Shown in pieces: positions 41,255 through 54,044 of a stretch of 64,000 nucleotides of DNA. The position numbers and the translations under genes were made by a program. This stretch comes from Manduca sexta (taxonomy: Eukaryota > Arthropoda > Insecta > Lepidoptera > Sphingidae). Location of the stretch: contig NC_051116.1 in the NCBI RefSeq assembly GCF_014839805.1, positions 4,755,556 through 4,819,555 on the forward strand. Direction: 5' to 3'. The notes beneath the pieces are model-generated. The model did not search any database. It was not told the origin of the DNA and saw only the letters and a program-made list of their open reading frames with translations. Positions within the stretch are counted from its first letter, which is position 1. Each line of letters opens with the position of its first letter.

Positions 41255-41540
41255 ATTGACGTATATTCTATAGACACGAACGTCCATATAAACTATTTCT
41301 TCAAAATCTCAACTAAAATGGCAACCAAAACGTCATTGTTATAACCTATTTCAATTCAAATCCAGGGTTACACTTAGGCTCGAGTTCTTGTATCATGAGC
41401 GTCACTCCGTACACAACCACAAGCTGTTCATATTGACCATACTAGTCAGTTTGAATGGATATCAGTTGAAATCAGTTGAACACAGTGAGTGTTCGGAACG
41501 CGAAATCTAATACGTAGTACTTATTATATCGATTGCTAGT
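41255..41540 (-). repeat. Inverted partner of the 2415-2732 repeat
   Basis: GACACGAACGTCCATATAAACTATTTC..GGCAACCAAAACGTCA..CTCGAGTTCTTGTATCATGAGC..AGTTGAACACAGTG..AATACGTAGTACTTA mirrors the earlier block. Confidence 0.65.
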
Positions 41541-41554
41541 GTTAAGATATATTT

Positions 41555-41715
41555 TATATTTGCCGGGATAGCAACCACCTTACACAAGGTTTTCAAACTC
41601 GTCCGAATGGCTCACGTAAGTGTTGCGTTCCGCGATCAACCCCTGTATATACGGTTGTAAAAGGCCAGCATTATTGTGTCTCCCTCCAAGAAGGCGGTAG
41701 TAATAAGGCACTGTC
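41555..41715 (-). repeat. Repeat family 3, diverged
   Basis: GCCGGGATAGCAACCACCTTACACAAGG and TGTTGCGTTCCGCGATCAACC mark a truncated reverse copy. No gene is recognised in 41716-43024 apart from a family 6 end at 42030-42120. Confidence 0.5.
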
Positions 41716-43024
41716 TCCACGAAACCAAAAAAAAGGCCAATCAAATCTAAACACTAACATTTCCAGTTATTCCTTCTCCATGTACGAAGTCGCTATTGGG
41801 TTGTGACTTGAATCGATAAGAGAACTTGGAACGAAAGTTTTTGTTCAATTCGAGGTTAAATGATAAAATACATCTTTTGAAAGTTGAAATTGTCGGTTAA
41901 TTAATGTAAGAACATTATTTACTGACCTAAGTTGAGACGATCTGAATAGGAACAAAAGACTGACCAACATTGTTTCAAATTGGTAGTTGTGACGTTTAAG
42001 TGACAGGTGATTCTTCCCTTTTATCTTAGCAGTAGCTTTTGCTCGCGGCTTCACTCGCGTGCTAGAGTTTTCGTGATGAATGTCCCAATATACATATATT
42101 GTTCCGGGATAAAATGTCTATATAGTTTATTATCAATGTGTATTCGCGTAAGTATACAAAATCTTTATATAATATATCGTTTTGCATGCAGGAAGAATGC
42201 TTTGTTAGCTTTAAATATTGATTTACAGTAATTGGTTAGTTTCACTTTCAACTCTTCCACCCACTACAATCTATGACTATAAAACAAAATAAAATGTTAT
42301 TTGAACTAAACATTGGACTAAATTCGTTCATTCTTTAGCAAGAAAGATGATTTATTTTATTATCTCAAAACCATATACAAGTATAATGCTTTGTTACTAA
42401 ACTCTTGGCGACCTGAATATCAACTCCTACGCAGGTTCACTACACAAGACTGTTTGTTTACGTTTAGAACAATATGGATACGACGTTTTGTTAAAGAATT
42501 AGGGAATAATTTTGAATCTTTGAAAAAAGTTATTCGTTAAGTAATACGTAACTGATTTTAAAAATGAGACTTTTTTCAAATATAGGTCATTTTTTCGAGG
42601 ATTGAAAATCGACACATAACCTAAAAATAACTTTTATTTGAATAATCAAAAAAGGGGCCTTAAGAGTAATCTTAAAATCAATTTATTTCGTTGTAGAATG
42701 TAAACATGCTAATGGGTTACTTGGAGAGAAGATCAGCGTCATTCAAGAATACTCACTGTGTTCTACTATTTAAATAAAATACATGCAAACAGACAGAGTT
42801 GTGTCGATATAAAATCTCGCTGTACCAACTTTAAGGCGCGTTTGTTGCAATACTGCATCATACTGCCGTAGTAATCTACAAACTTATTAAGTAATCCATA
42901 TTAGTTGGAACATTCTCGCAATTTTAAAGATGTATGTAATAACTGTTAATATTTAGGGTCCTCATAATAGTGAGAAGACCACTAGTAATGTACTTTTAAT
43001 GTCTTTAATGATCTTTTATTAATA

Positions 43025-43250
43025 ACAAGCGTTTGCTCACGGCTTCGCCCGCGTGAAGTTTTCCGGGGTAAAAGTCCCGCTATATATTTTCCCGGAATAG
43101 AAAGTAGCCTATTACCTTACCAGGGTCAACAATTTACATACGAAACTTCATAAAAATCCGTTCAGTAGATTTTGAGAAAATTACTATTTAGGTCATAGTG
43201 GCTTCCACATAAAAGGTAGATAAATGCTGTCGCAAGCTTTTATTTAGAAC
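43025..43250 (-). repeat. Repeat family 6
   Basis: Reverse copy starting AGCGTTTGCTCACGGCTTCGCCCGCGTGAAG, then TCCGGGGTAAAAGTCCCGC and AAATCCGTTCAGTAGATTTTGAG. A (TA)n microsatellite lies at about 43255-43277. Confidence 0.6.
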
Positions 43251-43279
43251 TAGTTAATATATATATATATATATACAAT

Positions 43280-44415
43280 CCTATGGTACATCATCCTTGT
43301 CTAACTCCAACGGTTTACGCGGCGTATACCAATATAGCAATTCTTTTTCCGACTTAAGTGATATGTATCGTAATATTATGACCAAATTACACAAAATGAT
43401 TATAAATTGTAGCCTATGTGTTATTCCGATGTATATCCAAAATTACTGTAAAGTTTTATCCAAATCCGTTAATTAGTTTTTTTGTGAAAGAGGAAAAAAC
43501 ATACACACATCCAACGTCCAATACTAATTAGGTCATAAATACAATTTTACATCTAGAGTACATATTTTATTTTTAACAAGTCTTATCCACAATAACTTAT
43601 GGCGAAGATTGGCATACATGCCTATGGCGCCAAAGTCTGTTACCCAACTTTGCGGCGCGGTTTCCTAATGCGTTTGATTGAATATTAAAATAAAACCTTA
43701 ATACGGTCATAGTACCTTGGTTACGTACTTAAATCGTAAAACATTGACTCAGTTTTTAAATTTATGTATTTATTCCGTTTTACTTTTTATGACAGAACGT
43801 ATTTTATTTTCTTACCTGAAATATTTCGAGTAGTTTTAATATATTTTTATTATATAGGGAAAGAATACAAATATTGTAATAATATTGATATCGTCATTAT
43901 TTCTATAGCCTCAACTAGGTCCAAAATCAATAAGTTTATTACCCAGGGATAAAACATATTTCATTCTTGTTTTATTTTTTCCTTTAACATTTATTAAGTT
44001 TTTTTTTGTAAATAACAATAAAAAAAGTGTCAGGACTCATATAATAGTTTAAATGATGCAGGTCTTCTAAAGAACATAGAACTTATCTGACTTATAAAGG
44101 TTTAATTCGCCAACACACCAATCACTACAATTCCTCTAAGGATCAGCAGTGGCACGTGTTTGAAGACACCGAGCGGTAGAGCTCTACGAGTCTTAGGGAA
44201 CACTAATCTCTCTTTATCATGCAAAAATCAAATAGAAATATGGAGCGGAGTTGGAAATATACTAATTCAACGTAGTCAAAAGGTTTCGTCAAACAGCGGA
44301 CACGGCGCAACGGCGATACTGGGTTGAGGCTTGACTCAACGTTAATTACTATCTCATTTCTTACTAATATTATAAATGGATTGTGAACATTTACTTCGTG
44401 TTAATTTCCTCCTTG
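43280..44415. other. No gene recognised
   Basis: AT-rich DNA with short frames only. Confidence 0.4.
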
Positions 44416-44732
44416 TAAGCGACGATAGCCTAGTTGGGTGTGGAACGGACTGCCAAGATGAATGTCCGCAGGTTCAAATCCCAAGGGCACACACTTCTGA
44501 CTTTTTTAAAATCATGTGTGTATTCTTTGTGAATTTATCGTTCGCTTTAACGGTAAAGGAAAACAGGGGACCTGCACATCTGAGAAGTTTTCTGTAGTAA
44601 TTTCGAAGGTGTGTGAAGTCTACCAATCCGCACTAGACCAGCGTGGTGGACTAAGGCCTAATCCCTCTCTGTAGTAGAGGAGGCCCGTGCTCAGCAGTGG
44701 GCATGTATATAATACAGGGCTAATATTATTAT
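44416..44732 (+). repeat. tRNA-derived SINE, family 1
   Basis: Complete plus-strand copy from GCGACGATAGCCTAGTTGGG to GGGCTAATATTATTATAA. TAATTTCCTC before the head and ATAATTTCCTCTC after the tail look like a target duplication of about 10 bp. Confidence 0.82.
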
Positions 44733-45021
44733 AATTTCCTCTCATGCACGAGTTCGACATACCTGCATGTCTATTTCTTCTATCAAGGGTTGTGTTTCAG
44801 TTTGAATATAAAAATTAACTATATCTAACCATTACACAACCCTACCCATATTTATGTGTATATAAGATTTAAGAAACCAATTTCAAGCCAAAAGTTTGAC
44901 GCAATGAAACGGAAAGTGATTCTGATTAATGGTCCATTCGAACAACTTTACTAATACCCACGCGTGATCTCAATAAAAATACCATAAATTTGGCCTTTAT
45001 TTTAAATATATACAGGCGATA

Positions 45022-45325
45022 ATATGATATCAGCCCTGTGTTGTATACGGTCTCACTGCTGGACGCGGGCCTCTAATACTGAGAGGGATTAAGTCTTAGT
45101 CCACCACACTGGTCTAGTGCGGATTGGTAGACTTCACACACCCTCAAAATTATTTGTAGAGAATTTCTCAGATATGCAGGTTGATGATGTTCTTCCCAGT
45201 TAAAGCAAGCGATAATTCTCAAAGAATACTCTCATACCTTTAGAATAGTCGGAGATGCGTGCCCTGGGGTTATGAAACTGCGGATATTCATCTCGGCATT
45301 CCGTTTTACTCCCAACGACGCTGTA
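45022..45325 (-). repeat. tRNA-derived SINE, family 1, diverged
   Basis: Starts ATATGATATCAGCCCTGTG and ends in a degraded head CATCTCGGCATTCCG..CCAACGACGCTG. Confidence 0.65.
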
Positions 45326-45576
45326 AATATATTGGTAAATTTGGTTTTGAAAAGTCGCCATTAAAATGCGTGTTGAAAATCCTTCCTAAAAGTCAAGAAC
45401 GTAAATGCAGAATAGTCTTAAGCCCTCGCGCAGTTTGTCTAAATTTACATCAAATAACATTATGAAGCCAACGAATGTTTCAGCAACATTAGCACATCAA
45501 GTTGCTTCAAACTGCATCTCAAGATGTTTAAGCAACTTCAGCAGCTGTTAGGTTTATAACACTCTTGGTGACTAGA

Positions 45577-45855
45577 CGTCTGCGTGGAACCTTACTCCTA
45601 CACGCCAGACTTCTACATACCCATAACCATTAAAACTGCAAAGACTTTGAAACATCGGTAGCAAATTATAATATAAAAAATGGACGACTACGTCTGCGCG
45701 GAACCTAACTCCTACACGCTAGATTTCTACAGTCCGTGAAGGCTACCAAGTCTTAGAAACGTCGGTAGCATATTACATACAAAAAAAACGAGATAAATTC
45801 CACAAAATAGCTTCATTTTCATGTCTAACATTCGCGGAAACATAAGAAATCATTC
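45577..45855 (+). repeat. Foldback family copy with an internal tandem duplication
   Basis: The segment GACGTCTGCGTGGAACCTTACTCCTACACGCCAGA (45577 on) recurs as TACGTCTGCGCGGAACCTAACTCCTACACGCTAGA (45689 on), each followed by a CATCGGTAGC/CGTCGGTAGC block. The end CATGTCTAACATTCGCGGAAACATAAGAAATCATT is the usual foldback terminus. Confidence 0.65.
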
Positions 45856-46150
45856 TACAAGACAGCTTCTCCAAAGTTACCCAGAATACCTAATACATCC
45901 TAATATTGGTAATTCAGGACCATTTCTCAATCCATCGATGGTAATAAAGCTGTACAATGGCACGACACGTACACGTAGGCGGCAATGGTTATGGCACTTG
46001 GGAAGTATTTAATTACACTGAACTTATTACGAGAAGGGTGATTTGTGATTCTCTTTTGTTTTTGCCCTCAAGGTTGGAACAAAGAAAACTACGTGAAGTA
46101 CATACCTATAAAATCTTTTACTATAACAGAACTAGGTCAAAGAGCGTGTA

Positions 46151-46480
46151 ATAATAATAATATAATATCAGCCCTGTAATATATACTGTCCCACTGCTGG
46201 GCTCGGGCCTCCTTTACTACTGAGAGGGATTAGGCCTTAGTCCACCACGCTGGCCTAGTGCGGATTGGTAGACTTCACATACCCTCGAAATTCATATAGA
46301 AAACTTCTCAGGTATGCAGGTTTCCTCACGATGTTTTCCTTCACCGTTACAGCAAGCGATAATTCATAAAGAATACACACATAATTTTTAGAAAAGTCAG
46401 AGGTGTGTGTGTACCCTTGGGATTTGAACCTGCGGACATTCTTCTCGGCAGTCCGTTCCACAGCCAACTACGCTATCTCT
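46151..46480 (-). repeat. tRNA-derived SINE, family 1, with 11-bp target duplication
   Basis: AAGAGCGTGTA at 46140-46150 is repeated at 46481-46491. Full-length reverse copy with the tail ATAATAATAATATAATATCAGCC. Confidence 0.87.
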
Positions 46481-46539
46481 AAGAGCGTGTAGAGGAATAA
46501 ATAATAAGAAATCACCATCGGTCATGAACAATTGCTGGT

Positions 46540-46915
46540 GCTGCTTGCTGGTGGTAGGTTATTTGTATTCGCCCAGATAGCGAACACGGTGTAAGGGATA
46601 AATCCGGTCATAGTGACCCATGTGTCTCGCTTTTCGGGATCAACCGATATATTTATGTTGAATGGCGAGGATCAATCATCTCTTAACTTGATAAGTACTA
46701 CACCACTGACCATCAGATGCAATTAACCACTTTACCTGATACTTTGTTTTTATTGCTTTCAATGTCGAGGGAAGATTGCCGTTCGCCTGATGGTAAGCGA
46801 TACGACTGCCTATGAACAGTAGAAACACTATCCAACACCTTGAATTACAAAGTATTGTGTGATATTTCACTTCGCTCGACATTCTACGTAAGACATGTCA
46901 AGTTTTATTATGTCC
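46540..46915 (-). repeat. Family 3 copy adjoining a truncated family 4 copy
   Basis: 46540-46738 is a diverged reverse family 3 unit (GCTGGTGGTAGGTTATTTG.., GACCATCAGATGCAA). 46738-46915 is reverse family 4 (TTTTTATTGCTTTCAATG.., GCCGTTCGCCTGATGGTAAGCGATACG, ATTATGTCCAGTAGTTACAC). No gene is recognised in 46916-47789. Confidence 0.55.
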
Positions 46916-47789
46916 AGTAGTTACACTAACCATAATAACACTCTTAAAAATGGGTCAGATTCCATAATATTTTTAAGATACGACGTATTTGGTTTCTCAA
47001 TGTTATATTTGGACTGTACAATGCTATATCAGATAAAATGTAACTTTGCTATAGATACAATGAGCAAGGTGACATTGTGAGTCGTGTGAAAAAAAAAAGA
47101 AGAAAAAGGGCGCGAACTGAACTGGCTGGCCAGCGGACCACTGCGTTGGCAATACACTTTTGCTATCATTCTGCTTAGGATCGGACGGACGTTCACAATC
47201 GTTGCATTTCGCTAACTATATTTTTATGTTCTTGCTCTTTTGCTAATTTGTTAATTAATTTGATTAAAATTGTTGTCTTTTAGTAAATAAGTTAAGTTTT
47301 TGTTATAAGTTTTAAATAACATTTAGTTTTGAGTTAATTGTCAAACAAATAAATATTAAAAACGCTAAATGTACAATATCTAAATCGAAGTTAATTTCGT
47401 AATTTCAATGACCTAATCAATTAAAGTTGTTGTCACATGTAATCCTGTGGATTACTTGATAATTATAATATTAGATTAGCTAATACTATCCCGCTACATA
47501 TGTTATGTCAGCAGATATTAAATAGAATATAATATGTTGAATTACAAACTGATGGTAACTTATTAACAACTATTGATTTTTAATGTTATATGAGACACCA
47601 TTGTGTGCAGTAGAGTTTTCCAGCACACAATAACTTTAAAATTCATGAATGATAAGGGCATGTTTAAAGTTTAAAATCGACATCAGAGGTGGCATAGTAT
47701 GCGAGGCCTATAACCAAAATGGGAGGACTTTACATACTGACGATGGATAAGGGGAAAATAGTACTGAGGAACACTGAGAAAGCATAATG

Positions 47790-48050
47790 ATTCCTTATAT
47801 TTACGCTAATGTTAGACATAAATGTTTTCCAAATATTAGCGCGGTTTTAATATTTTAGTTTTTTCCCGACGTTTAGAAGACTTTGTAGCCGTCGTGTTCA
47901 CGGGGGGGGATGGCTGAGGTGTTGGTCATCCGCAAAGTCAAAGTTACAATATCTACTTAAATTTACAATAACATAACTATTTTATTTTTTTTAATGTCGG
48001 GAGAAAACTAAAATATTAAATCCGCGATATAATCCGAAAAATAATTAAAT
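47790..48050 (+). repeat. Foldback family copy
   Basis: Left arm TTCCTTATATTTACGCTAATGTTAGACAT, GCGCGGTTTTAATATTTTAGTTTTTTCCCGACG, internal GAGGTGTTGGTCATCCGCAAAGTC, then the inverted right arm GTCGGGAGAAAACTAAAATATTAAATCCGCG. Confidence 0.7.
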
Positions 48051-48671
48051 TTTTACTGAAAAAGCAGTAAATTTCCTAGTGATGCTTAATGTCAGCTATA
48101 TAGTCTTTTTAACCACGTCTCACAACTTAGTTCAGTCAAGACTATTCTAATTCATAGTACTACGCAGTGTGCTACATATCAAATAAGATGCATCCAAAAA
48201 CATCTCTCTTCTCTAGATAGTCGAATAAAAAAGCGATACACGTATCCATTGAATAATCCAACACACATGACTTGGACAATTTTCTTCTCCATTGTACAGG
48301 TAGATGTCATTTAAATTTGTAATATAAACAGGTCTTGCAAATTTGAATTCGACTCACGAGCTTTGTCAGATGAATTTGTTATTTCTCTTTTCCTTGCATG
48401 AATGCGTTACGCGCTTTTTGAATCGCCTCCATCTACTGAATGAAATAAAATAATGTAATGAAACCCATAAAATATAAAATTAGATTAGATTCCGTAAATT
48501 TTTTCCCTTTCGCCAGATCGGAAAACAGTTTCCACCAGAGAAGAGCTGGCAAGACACTCTAGTCTTTTCAATATTAGTTGAATGATGTGAGCAATGAATA
48601 AAAAAAAAGATTTTTATTATAATTAAGGCCACATTACATATTTGTTAGTTTAATAGGTACTAAATTTTCAG

Positions 48672-48765
48672 CGACTGGATGAATAAAGCATCAGATCGTG
48701 CTCTGTGGCGTACCTTGGTAGAGGCCTGTGTCCAACAGTGGACTGCAATTGGTTGATATTGATGA
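48672..48765 (+). pseudogene. RTE-like LINE extreme 3' end
   Basis: Encodes SDRALWRTLVEACVQQWTAIG then a stop, matching the last residues (DR..WR.L.EAYVQQWT) of RTE-type polyproteins, followed by a (TTGATATTGATGAT) tail. A truncated SINE sits in the tail. Confidence 0.7.
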
Positions 48766-48838
48766 TATTATAATAATATCAGCCCTGTATTATATACTGT
48801 CCCACGGCTGGGCACGGGCCTCCTCTACGAATGAGAGG
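48766..48838 (-). repeat. Severely truncated SINE family 1 insertion
   Basis: Only about 73 bp of the 3' end (TATAATAATATCAGCCCTG..GAGAGG), flanked by GATATTGATGA at 48755-48765 and 48839-48849. The duplication shows that the truncation arose at insertion, not by later loss. Confidence 0.82.
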
Positions 48839-49059
48839 GATATTGATGAAGATTATTAAATATTATTTTTAACCTGAGTGTAAAAGACTACCAGAAGGTC
48901 TTTGGTTCAATTCCCATGTCGAGCACTGGGGGGTATTTGTAATATATTTTGCTTCATATTGAGTCTAATCTTAAGGTAACTGTTTTTAATACTGTCTACC
49001 ATTGTTAAATTAGTAACACTTCCCTCGCAAAATTATTGGTATTATCATTAACATAATCA

Positions 49060-49366
49060 ACACCATCTGCCCCGACTACTTCGATGACGTAGTTATATAA
49101 CATGCCTAGTAAGGTCCCAGATTCGAATCAGAGGTCAAAATTCGTACCTTGATTACTTCGATGGTGCAGTTGTATTTCGTGCCTGGCAACACCACCGCTC
49201 TGTGGTCCCAGATTTGGATCCCAAATCGGTCAATATTGTTTGTTCTTACTTTGTGGCGATACGCTCGCCGCCTATCACATCATGGAACGTAACATACAAC
49301 GAAAAATTGGTGCCCTGGTACTTCTGTCTGCACCACCAAAGATAAAGGCTAGTGTGTTTTATAAAC
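49060..49366 (+). repeat. SINE family 2, rearranged
   Basis: Two degenerate heads in tandem (CGACTACTTCGATGACGTAGTT.. and TGATTACTTCGATGGTGCAGTTG..), then TGTGGCGATACGCTCGCCGCCTATCACATCATGGAACG. Confidence 0.6.
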
Positions 49367-50574
49367 ATAAAGACCCAGAGATTCCGACTCGCATAAAAGG
49401 ATCCAAAAAAAACAGAAGAAGAAGGCATTAACTGTACCAAATCAATATCATTCTTTTCCTCCAATTTCAACATACATTTGGAAAACCTTTGAACATAACG
49501 TACCCGGAAACTTTTCTCATTTAATTTGTTGGCAAGGCTCGTTACTTCCATGTTTCATTTGTTTCGTTTGGCATTTAATTTGTTTATGGAAGATCTTTTT
49601 GGGCATCTATCTCATTTGTTACTGTATTGACTGCAAACGACGGTCTCTGGGTATTTTATTATTTCAATTCTTTAACTAATAGAAGGTTTATGTTTAATAT
49701 ATCGACGCTTGAAAGGCAATGATATCTAAGCGACAAATATACCGAAAATGGCTCCATAATGTTGTGAGGTCGCCCTCACCACATCATGGCAGTGAGCCAT
49801 TTATGCCGGCTACAGACCAAGAACTAAGGTAAGTTTAGCTTAGGCCTAAAAACTGATTTCATTATTTATGTCACAGTTCTGTGCTAAAAACTAAATAGAT
49901 TGACTTATGTACTAGGTGATAGTTTTTGGCGGTGACAACCAATCTTAAGCCACGGGCCATCCTAGCAGAGTCGCAAAACAGAATTATCGTGTTTAGCCAA
50001 TAAAACTCAACTACAAAATTATAAAAAATCTGAAAAGTAAGACTGTGATTTTTGGTGAAAATATTGATGATTATTGGTATAATGGTAGCAAAGGTAAAGA
50101 CGATTTATTAGATTCAATTATTAACGCATTATCAAAATAACATTGCATAAATAGTGTACAGCGACAATAATGAATAAATACTTTATTTATTTATACTATT
50201 CTTAGGTATAATTCACTCAACTTTGTGAGTTAAAGTAAAACAACTTAATTCTTATTCCTTAGCATCAAAAACCTGTTCATTTCTATATAATACTTCAATA
50301 CCATTTGTTAGTATAACACTAAATCCCCTTCACTCTGTTTTATGTTAAGTTTATATCTTCGGCAGTTTGCCTGCAATATGGCAAAATATGCAATATCTCG
50401 ATCGACGCTACGGCACCTTGTCTAGTACTGAGAAATTGAATTTTTAAAGTTATGCATATCGTAGTTTCCTGATACGAAACGTTTATCATCTTAACTGTTT
50501 ATCTTTGGTCTTTTGAGATATCTTTTCTTCAGGTTTATAGCAAACTAATTGACTTTTTTTTTGTGTATCAGATC
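49367..50574. other. No gene recognised
   Basis: AT-rich. Overlapping short frames on both strands near 49240-49551 derive from the SINE. Confidence 0.4.
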
Positions 50575-50850
50575 CCGCTATCAACACCGGAGAAAACTTG
50601 CTAAAGAGATACTGGAATCCCCCGACTTAGCAGCTGCAAGACCCTGGAGTAAAGTTGAGGGGATAGCTGGGAAGGAAGTGTGGGGGAAGAAGGGACCTCC
50701 TTAGGATGAGAGGAGAGGAGAGGGCTTGGAAATGTTGAGCCCTCATAGGCCTCAATGTGAATTGGCCACCATGAGGTATACACACTTAACTGTGTGACTA
50801 GGGCCGCGACAAATGTCCCCTGTGCATGGGCGTGCATTCAATGTCGATAC
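50575..50850 (-). repeat. Dispersed repeat family 5
   Basis: The reverse complement matches 56173-56465: GCACGCCCATGCA..GGGGACA, TATACCTCATGG, AAGGCCTAT or AGGCCTATGAGGG, then pyrimidine-rich DNA and CC(A/C)GGGTCTTGCAG or GACCCTGCAG. At 56173 it directly follows a family 4 unit, so the two may be one element. Confidence 0.55.
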
Positions 50851-51361
50851 CAAGACCAGAATTACCTCGGGGAGGAACGACATTAATTTGCAACATTGAG
50901 CTTCATACGTAAGTTGTTTTAGAGATGAGATTGAAGTCCTGGGAAAGACAAGCTGATTTTTATCACGGGAAAATAAAGCAGGAGTTTTATCCCGGAAAAC
51001 TCACTGCGGGCGGAGTCACGAGCAAAAGCGTTAAATAAAATACATAATATATATTATTAATATAAGACGAAAGACTGTATATAAAACCCATCAGAAAGAA
51101 ATATGCCTGGGACCAGCATTAGAACCAATATTGGCTTAACAATAATGAGATTGTTAATGTGTTTTTTTTTCCAAGTCATTACTTTTACATTCCTTGGGAT
51201 TTGCAAAACATTTTTCTTTTGCCATTTCCTACTGTAGTCCACGCTTTATTACTAAAGAGTAATAGCTTTTCTTCACTGCATATAAATAAGGCTGTGGTGT
51301 CGCAGGAATTTGTGCCATTGTGACATTTTTAAAAACGCCTAGAATAATAATTATTTTTTTA

Positions 51362-51603
51362 TATGTGGTCACGCCAAAGTGACTCCACAGCACCTGATGG
51401 TAAGTGGAGTGGAGTCCAATACAATATCGACTGACGAGAGATGATTCCCCCTCGGCAGTCGACACAATTGTGCCGGTCTTTTGGAACCAGATATAGACCG
51501 GCTGATCCCGGAACGCAACACACATGGGCCACTATGGCGGGTTTTAAAACATTTGTGGTTTGGTATCTGGGCGGACATAAAATATATCTTACCGCCAGCA
51601 TAG
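51362..51603 (+). repeat. Repeat family 3, full length
   Basis: From CACGCCAAAGTGACTCCACAGCACCTGATGG through CGACTGACGAGAGATGATT, TTGTGCCGGTC, CTGATCCCGGAACGC and GGCCACTATGGCGGGTTTT to GGCGGACATAAAATATATCTTACCGCCAGC. The overlapping 80-98-codon frames on both strands are artefacts of this repeat. Confidence 0.7.
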
Positions 51604-52747
51604 AGTCTAGGGTAGAAGATCAATTATATGTATATTGTATTGTTAGAAACGGAAGCGAGTTGATTAAAAAAACAACAAAAACAGTATTTAATATAACATA
51701 ATATTTAAAACTAAAATACTAAGAATTGTAAGCTGTTTTGTGTAAAACAAATCATTATTTATAAAATTGTAACATTAACTACAAAAATAGTCAAGCAATG
51801 TTTAACTTCTTTTTAACTCTTATTACCTCAATAACTCCAAATAACTTATAATCGCGTTACATTGTACTTAATTAATACCATTTCACCTGAATATTACTAT
51901 TCAACTTAGGTTTGAGAATTAATATATCGGATACCATACGAAGCCTCGAAAATGTCTACAAGATTTGTCAGTCAACGCTATTGTTGTATGTAAGCCTGGT
52001 ATTGTGATATCAAATGTATTGAGAATTGAGAATACTTGATGTTCATTCAACCAGGAGTGCATCTCGAAAATCCATAGAGGTATTATCAAATATGTCTTCT
52101 ATAGTTTTAAGATGTTCTATTTATCTTATTATAAATGTTTAATTAGGTAGGTACGTTAACGATGTAATAATATAACACAAAATGTAAATGCGCTTTGTTG
52201 AAGTTTTAATAGCATTAGCTACAAAAAAACTTATATGTATTTTTGTCAATGAAAAACGCGTAGATTAGCTAATCTTTGTGGATTGTTAGCGACGCAAATA
52301 CTTTTTAGTAAAATTTAGTTTTCTATTTTTAATTATTTAAATTCCGATCCCTCGATAAAATGTTGTTTTTTTGTACTTACTTACTCGTCACTTGAGAGTT
52401 TTGGGTCGTAAGTGAATAAATATTTTTCTTATAACGCCTTTTTAATTTTAACTGGTTCAGTACTGGCTCATCGTCAACAAGATGGACTTAAGAAATGCAG
52501 TTAATGAATTCTTTAATTAGTCTATTTATAATTATTACTGAGTTGCAAAAATGTTTAAGGTTATAACGATTGTTAACACAGCAATTCTTTGTTGATAATA
52601 AATTTAATTATCGATCAAGTGCTTAGGACGCATTGGCTTAAATTGTAATATGATTCCGTGTAAAAGTCCTTCCTAGTTTCGCTTATACATGTAAACCTCT
52701 TATTTAAGTTATCTTGGTGGAGGCTTATTGTCAGCAATTTGTTAGAA
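51604..52747. other. No gene recognised
   Basis: Strongly AT-rich, with no assigned repeats. Confidence 0.4.
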
Positions 52748-52749
52748 TA

Positions 52750-52993
52750 TCGATGGCTCCTAAGTAAACTATAGTAGCTGCAAAACTATCGATATTTCTT
52801 TTAAGCATTTCGTTTTAAAAGCAGGTACTGTTTACTACCAAACCGATTTAATTCAAAAGTTAACAAACGAAAAAAATGCTTCATTAAAAATCATTTACTA
52901 ACTTTTTTGTAATGGGTTTGGAAGTAAACAATTTGGTAGTAGATAACGAAACGCTATTTTTTCAAATACGATAGTTTACTTAGGAGCCATCGA
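52750..52993. mobile_element. TA-flanked MITE (244 bp)
   Basis: Inverted ends TCGATGGCTCCTAAGTAAACTAT / ATAGTTTACTTAGGAGCCATCGA are perfect over 23 bp and flanked by TA (52748-52749, 52994-52995). An inner pair GTTTACTACCAAA / TTTGGTAGTAGA-like adds symmetry. It is of Tc1/mariner-type class and has no coding capacity. Confidence 0.8.
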
Positions 52994-52995
52994 TA

Positions 52996-53711
52996 TATTG
53001 TTGTACAATTGTAAAATTAGTCTGTAAGCCTTTCTAAAATTAAATAAATAAATATGAAATTGGTATTAGTTTTTTTTACAAATCAACAACATTTAACTTT
53101 AACCGCAACAGCGACATCGCGTGACTGTCCTGCGATTTTACTGCCTACAGTGTTGACATTCTCTCGAAATATCTTTGTTTTTGTTTCTACTTCGTTTTAC
53201 ATTGCGGCACAAGTTTGCTATGAGTTTTCCATCAGGCGCTTTGAACCAGCAATGGTTTTACGTTTCGTGTGACTTAATTTAGCGATACGGTAAAGCAATA
53301 TTAAATACCCTCATTATTTTATCTGTTTGACTAATTGATGTTTTATATCTTAATGAATTAATTTAAACCGATCTAAGATAATGGACAATGTTTGTTTTTA
53401 TAAGGGCGAAGGTTAGTAGGTAAATGAATTAGATTTCTAACAATTTTATAGCAATACAGTGAATGAACAAACTGGTTTATTATTCCTATTTCACATAAAG
53501 CCAGGATAATTCTAAGTATACGTGTCAAAAAGTTCTGTAACTACAGTTGATGGCTATATTAGCTATGTAGATATTTTCAAACTGCGTAGAACGAAATAGC
53601 AATTGTTTAATTCATTGATTTTTCCAAAGACATTAAACAGTATAGTGAGTTATAGGACGGATATCAGGACCAAATTTGTGCTTCGAAAGTTATTACCGAT
53701 TGGTAATATAA
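52996..53711. other. No gene recognised
   Basis: A 72-codon frame at 53054-53272 has no recognisable feature. Confidence 0.4.
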
Positions 53712-54044
53712 TATACTTAATAATAATAATATCAGCCCTGTATTATATACTTGCCCACTGCTGAGCACGGGCCTCCTCTACTACTGAGAGGGATTAGGCC
53801 TTAGTCCACCACGCTGGCCTAGAGCGGATTGATAGACTTCACACACCTTCGAAATTCCTGTAGACAACTTCTCAGATGTGCAGGTTTCCTCACGATGTTT
53901 TCCTTCACCGTTAAAGCGAACGATTAATTCACAGAGAATACACACATGATTTTTTAGAAAAGTCAGAGATGTGTGCCCTTGGGATTTGAACCTGCGGACA
54001 TTCGTCTTGGCAGTCCGTTCCACACTCAACTAAGCTATCGCCGC
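53712..54044 (-). repeat. tRNA-derived SINE, family 1
   Basis: Full-length reverse copy with an (AAT)n tail. GATTGGTAATA occurs just left of the tail region and AATTGGTAATA just right of the head, consistent with a target duplication of about 10 bp. Confidence 0.82.

Noticed and set aside
51359..51701. Overlapping 80-98-codon frames on both strands
   Set aside because: All lie in a full-length family 3 repeat found elsewhere without a conserved frame.
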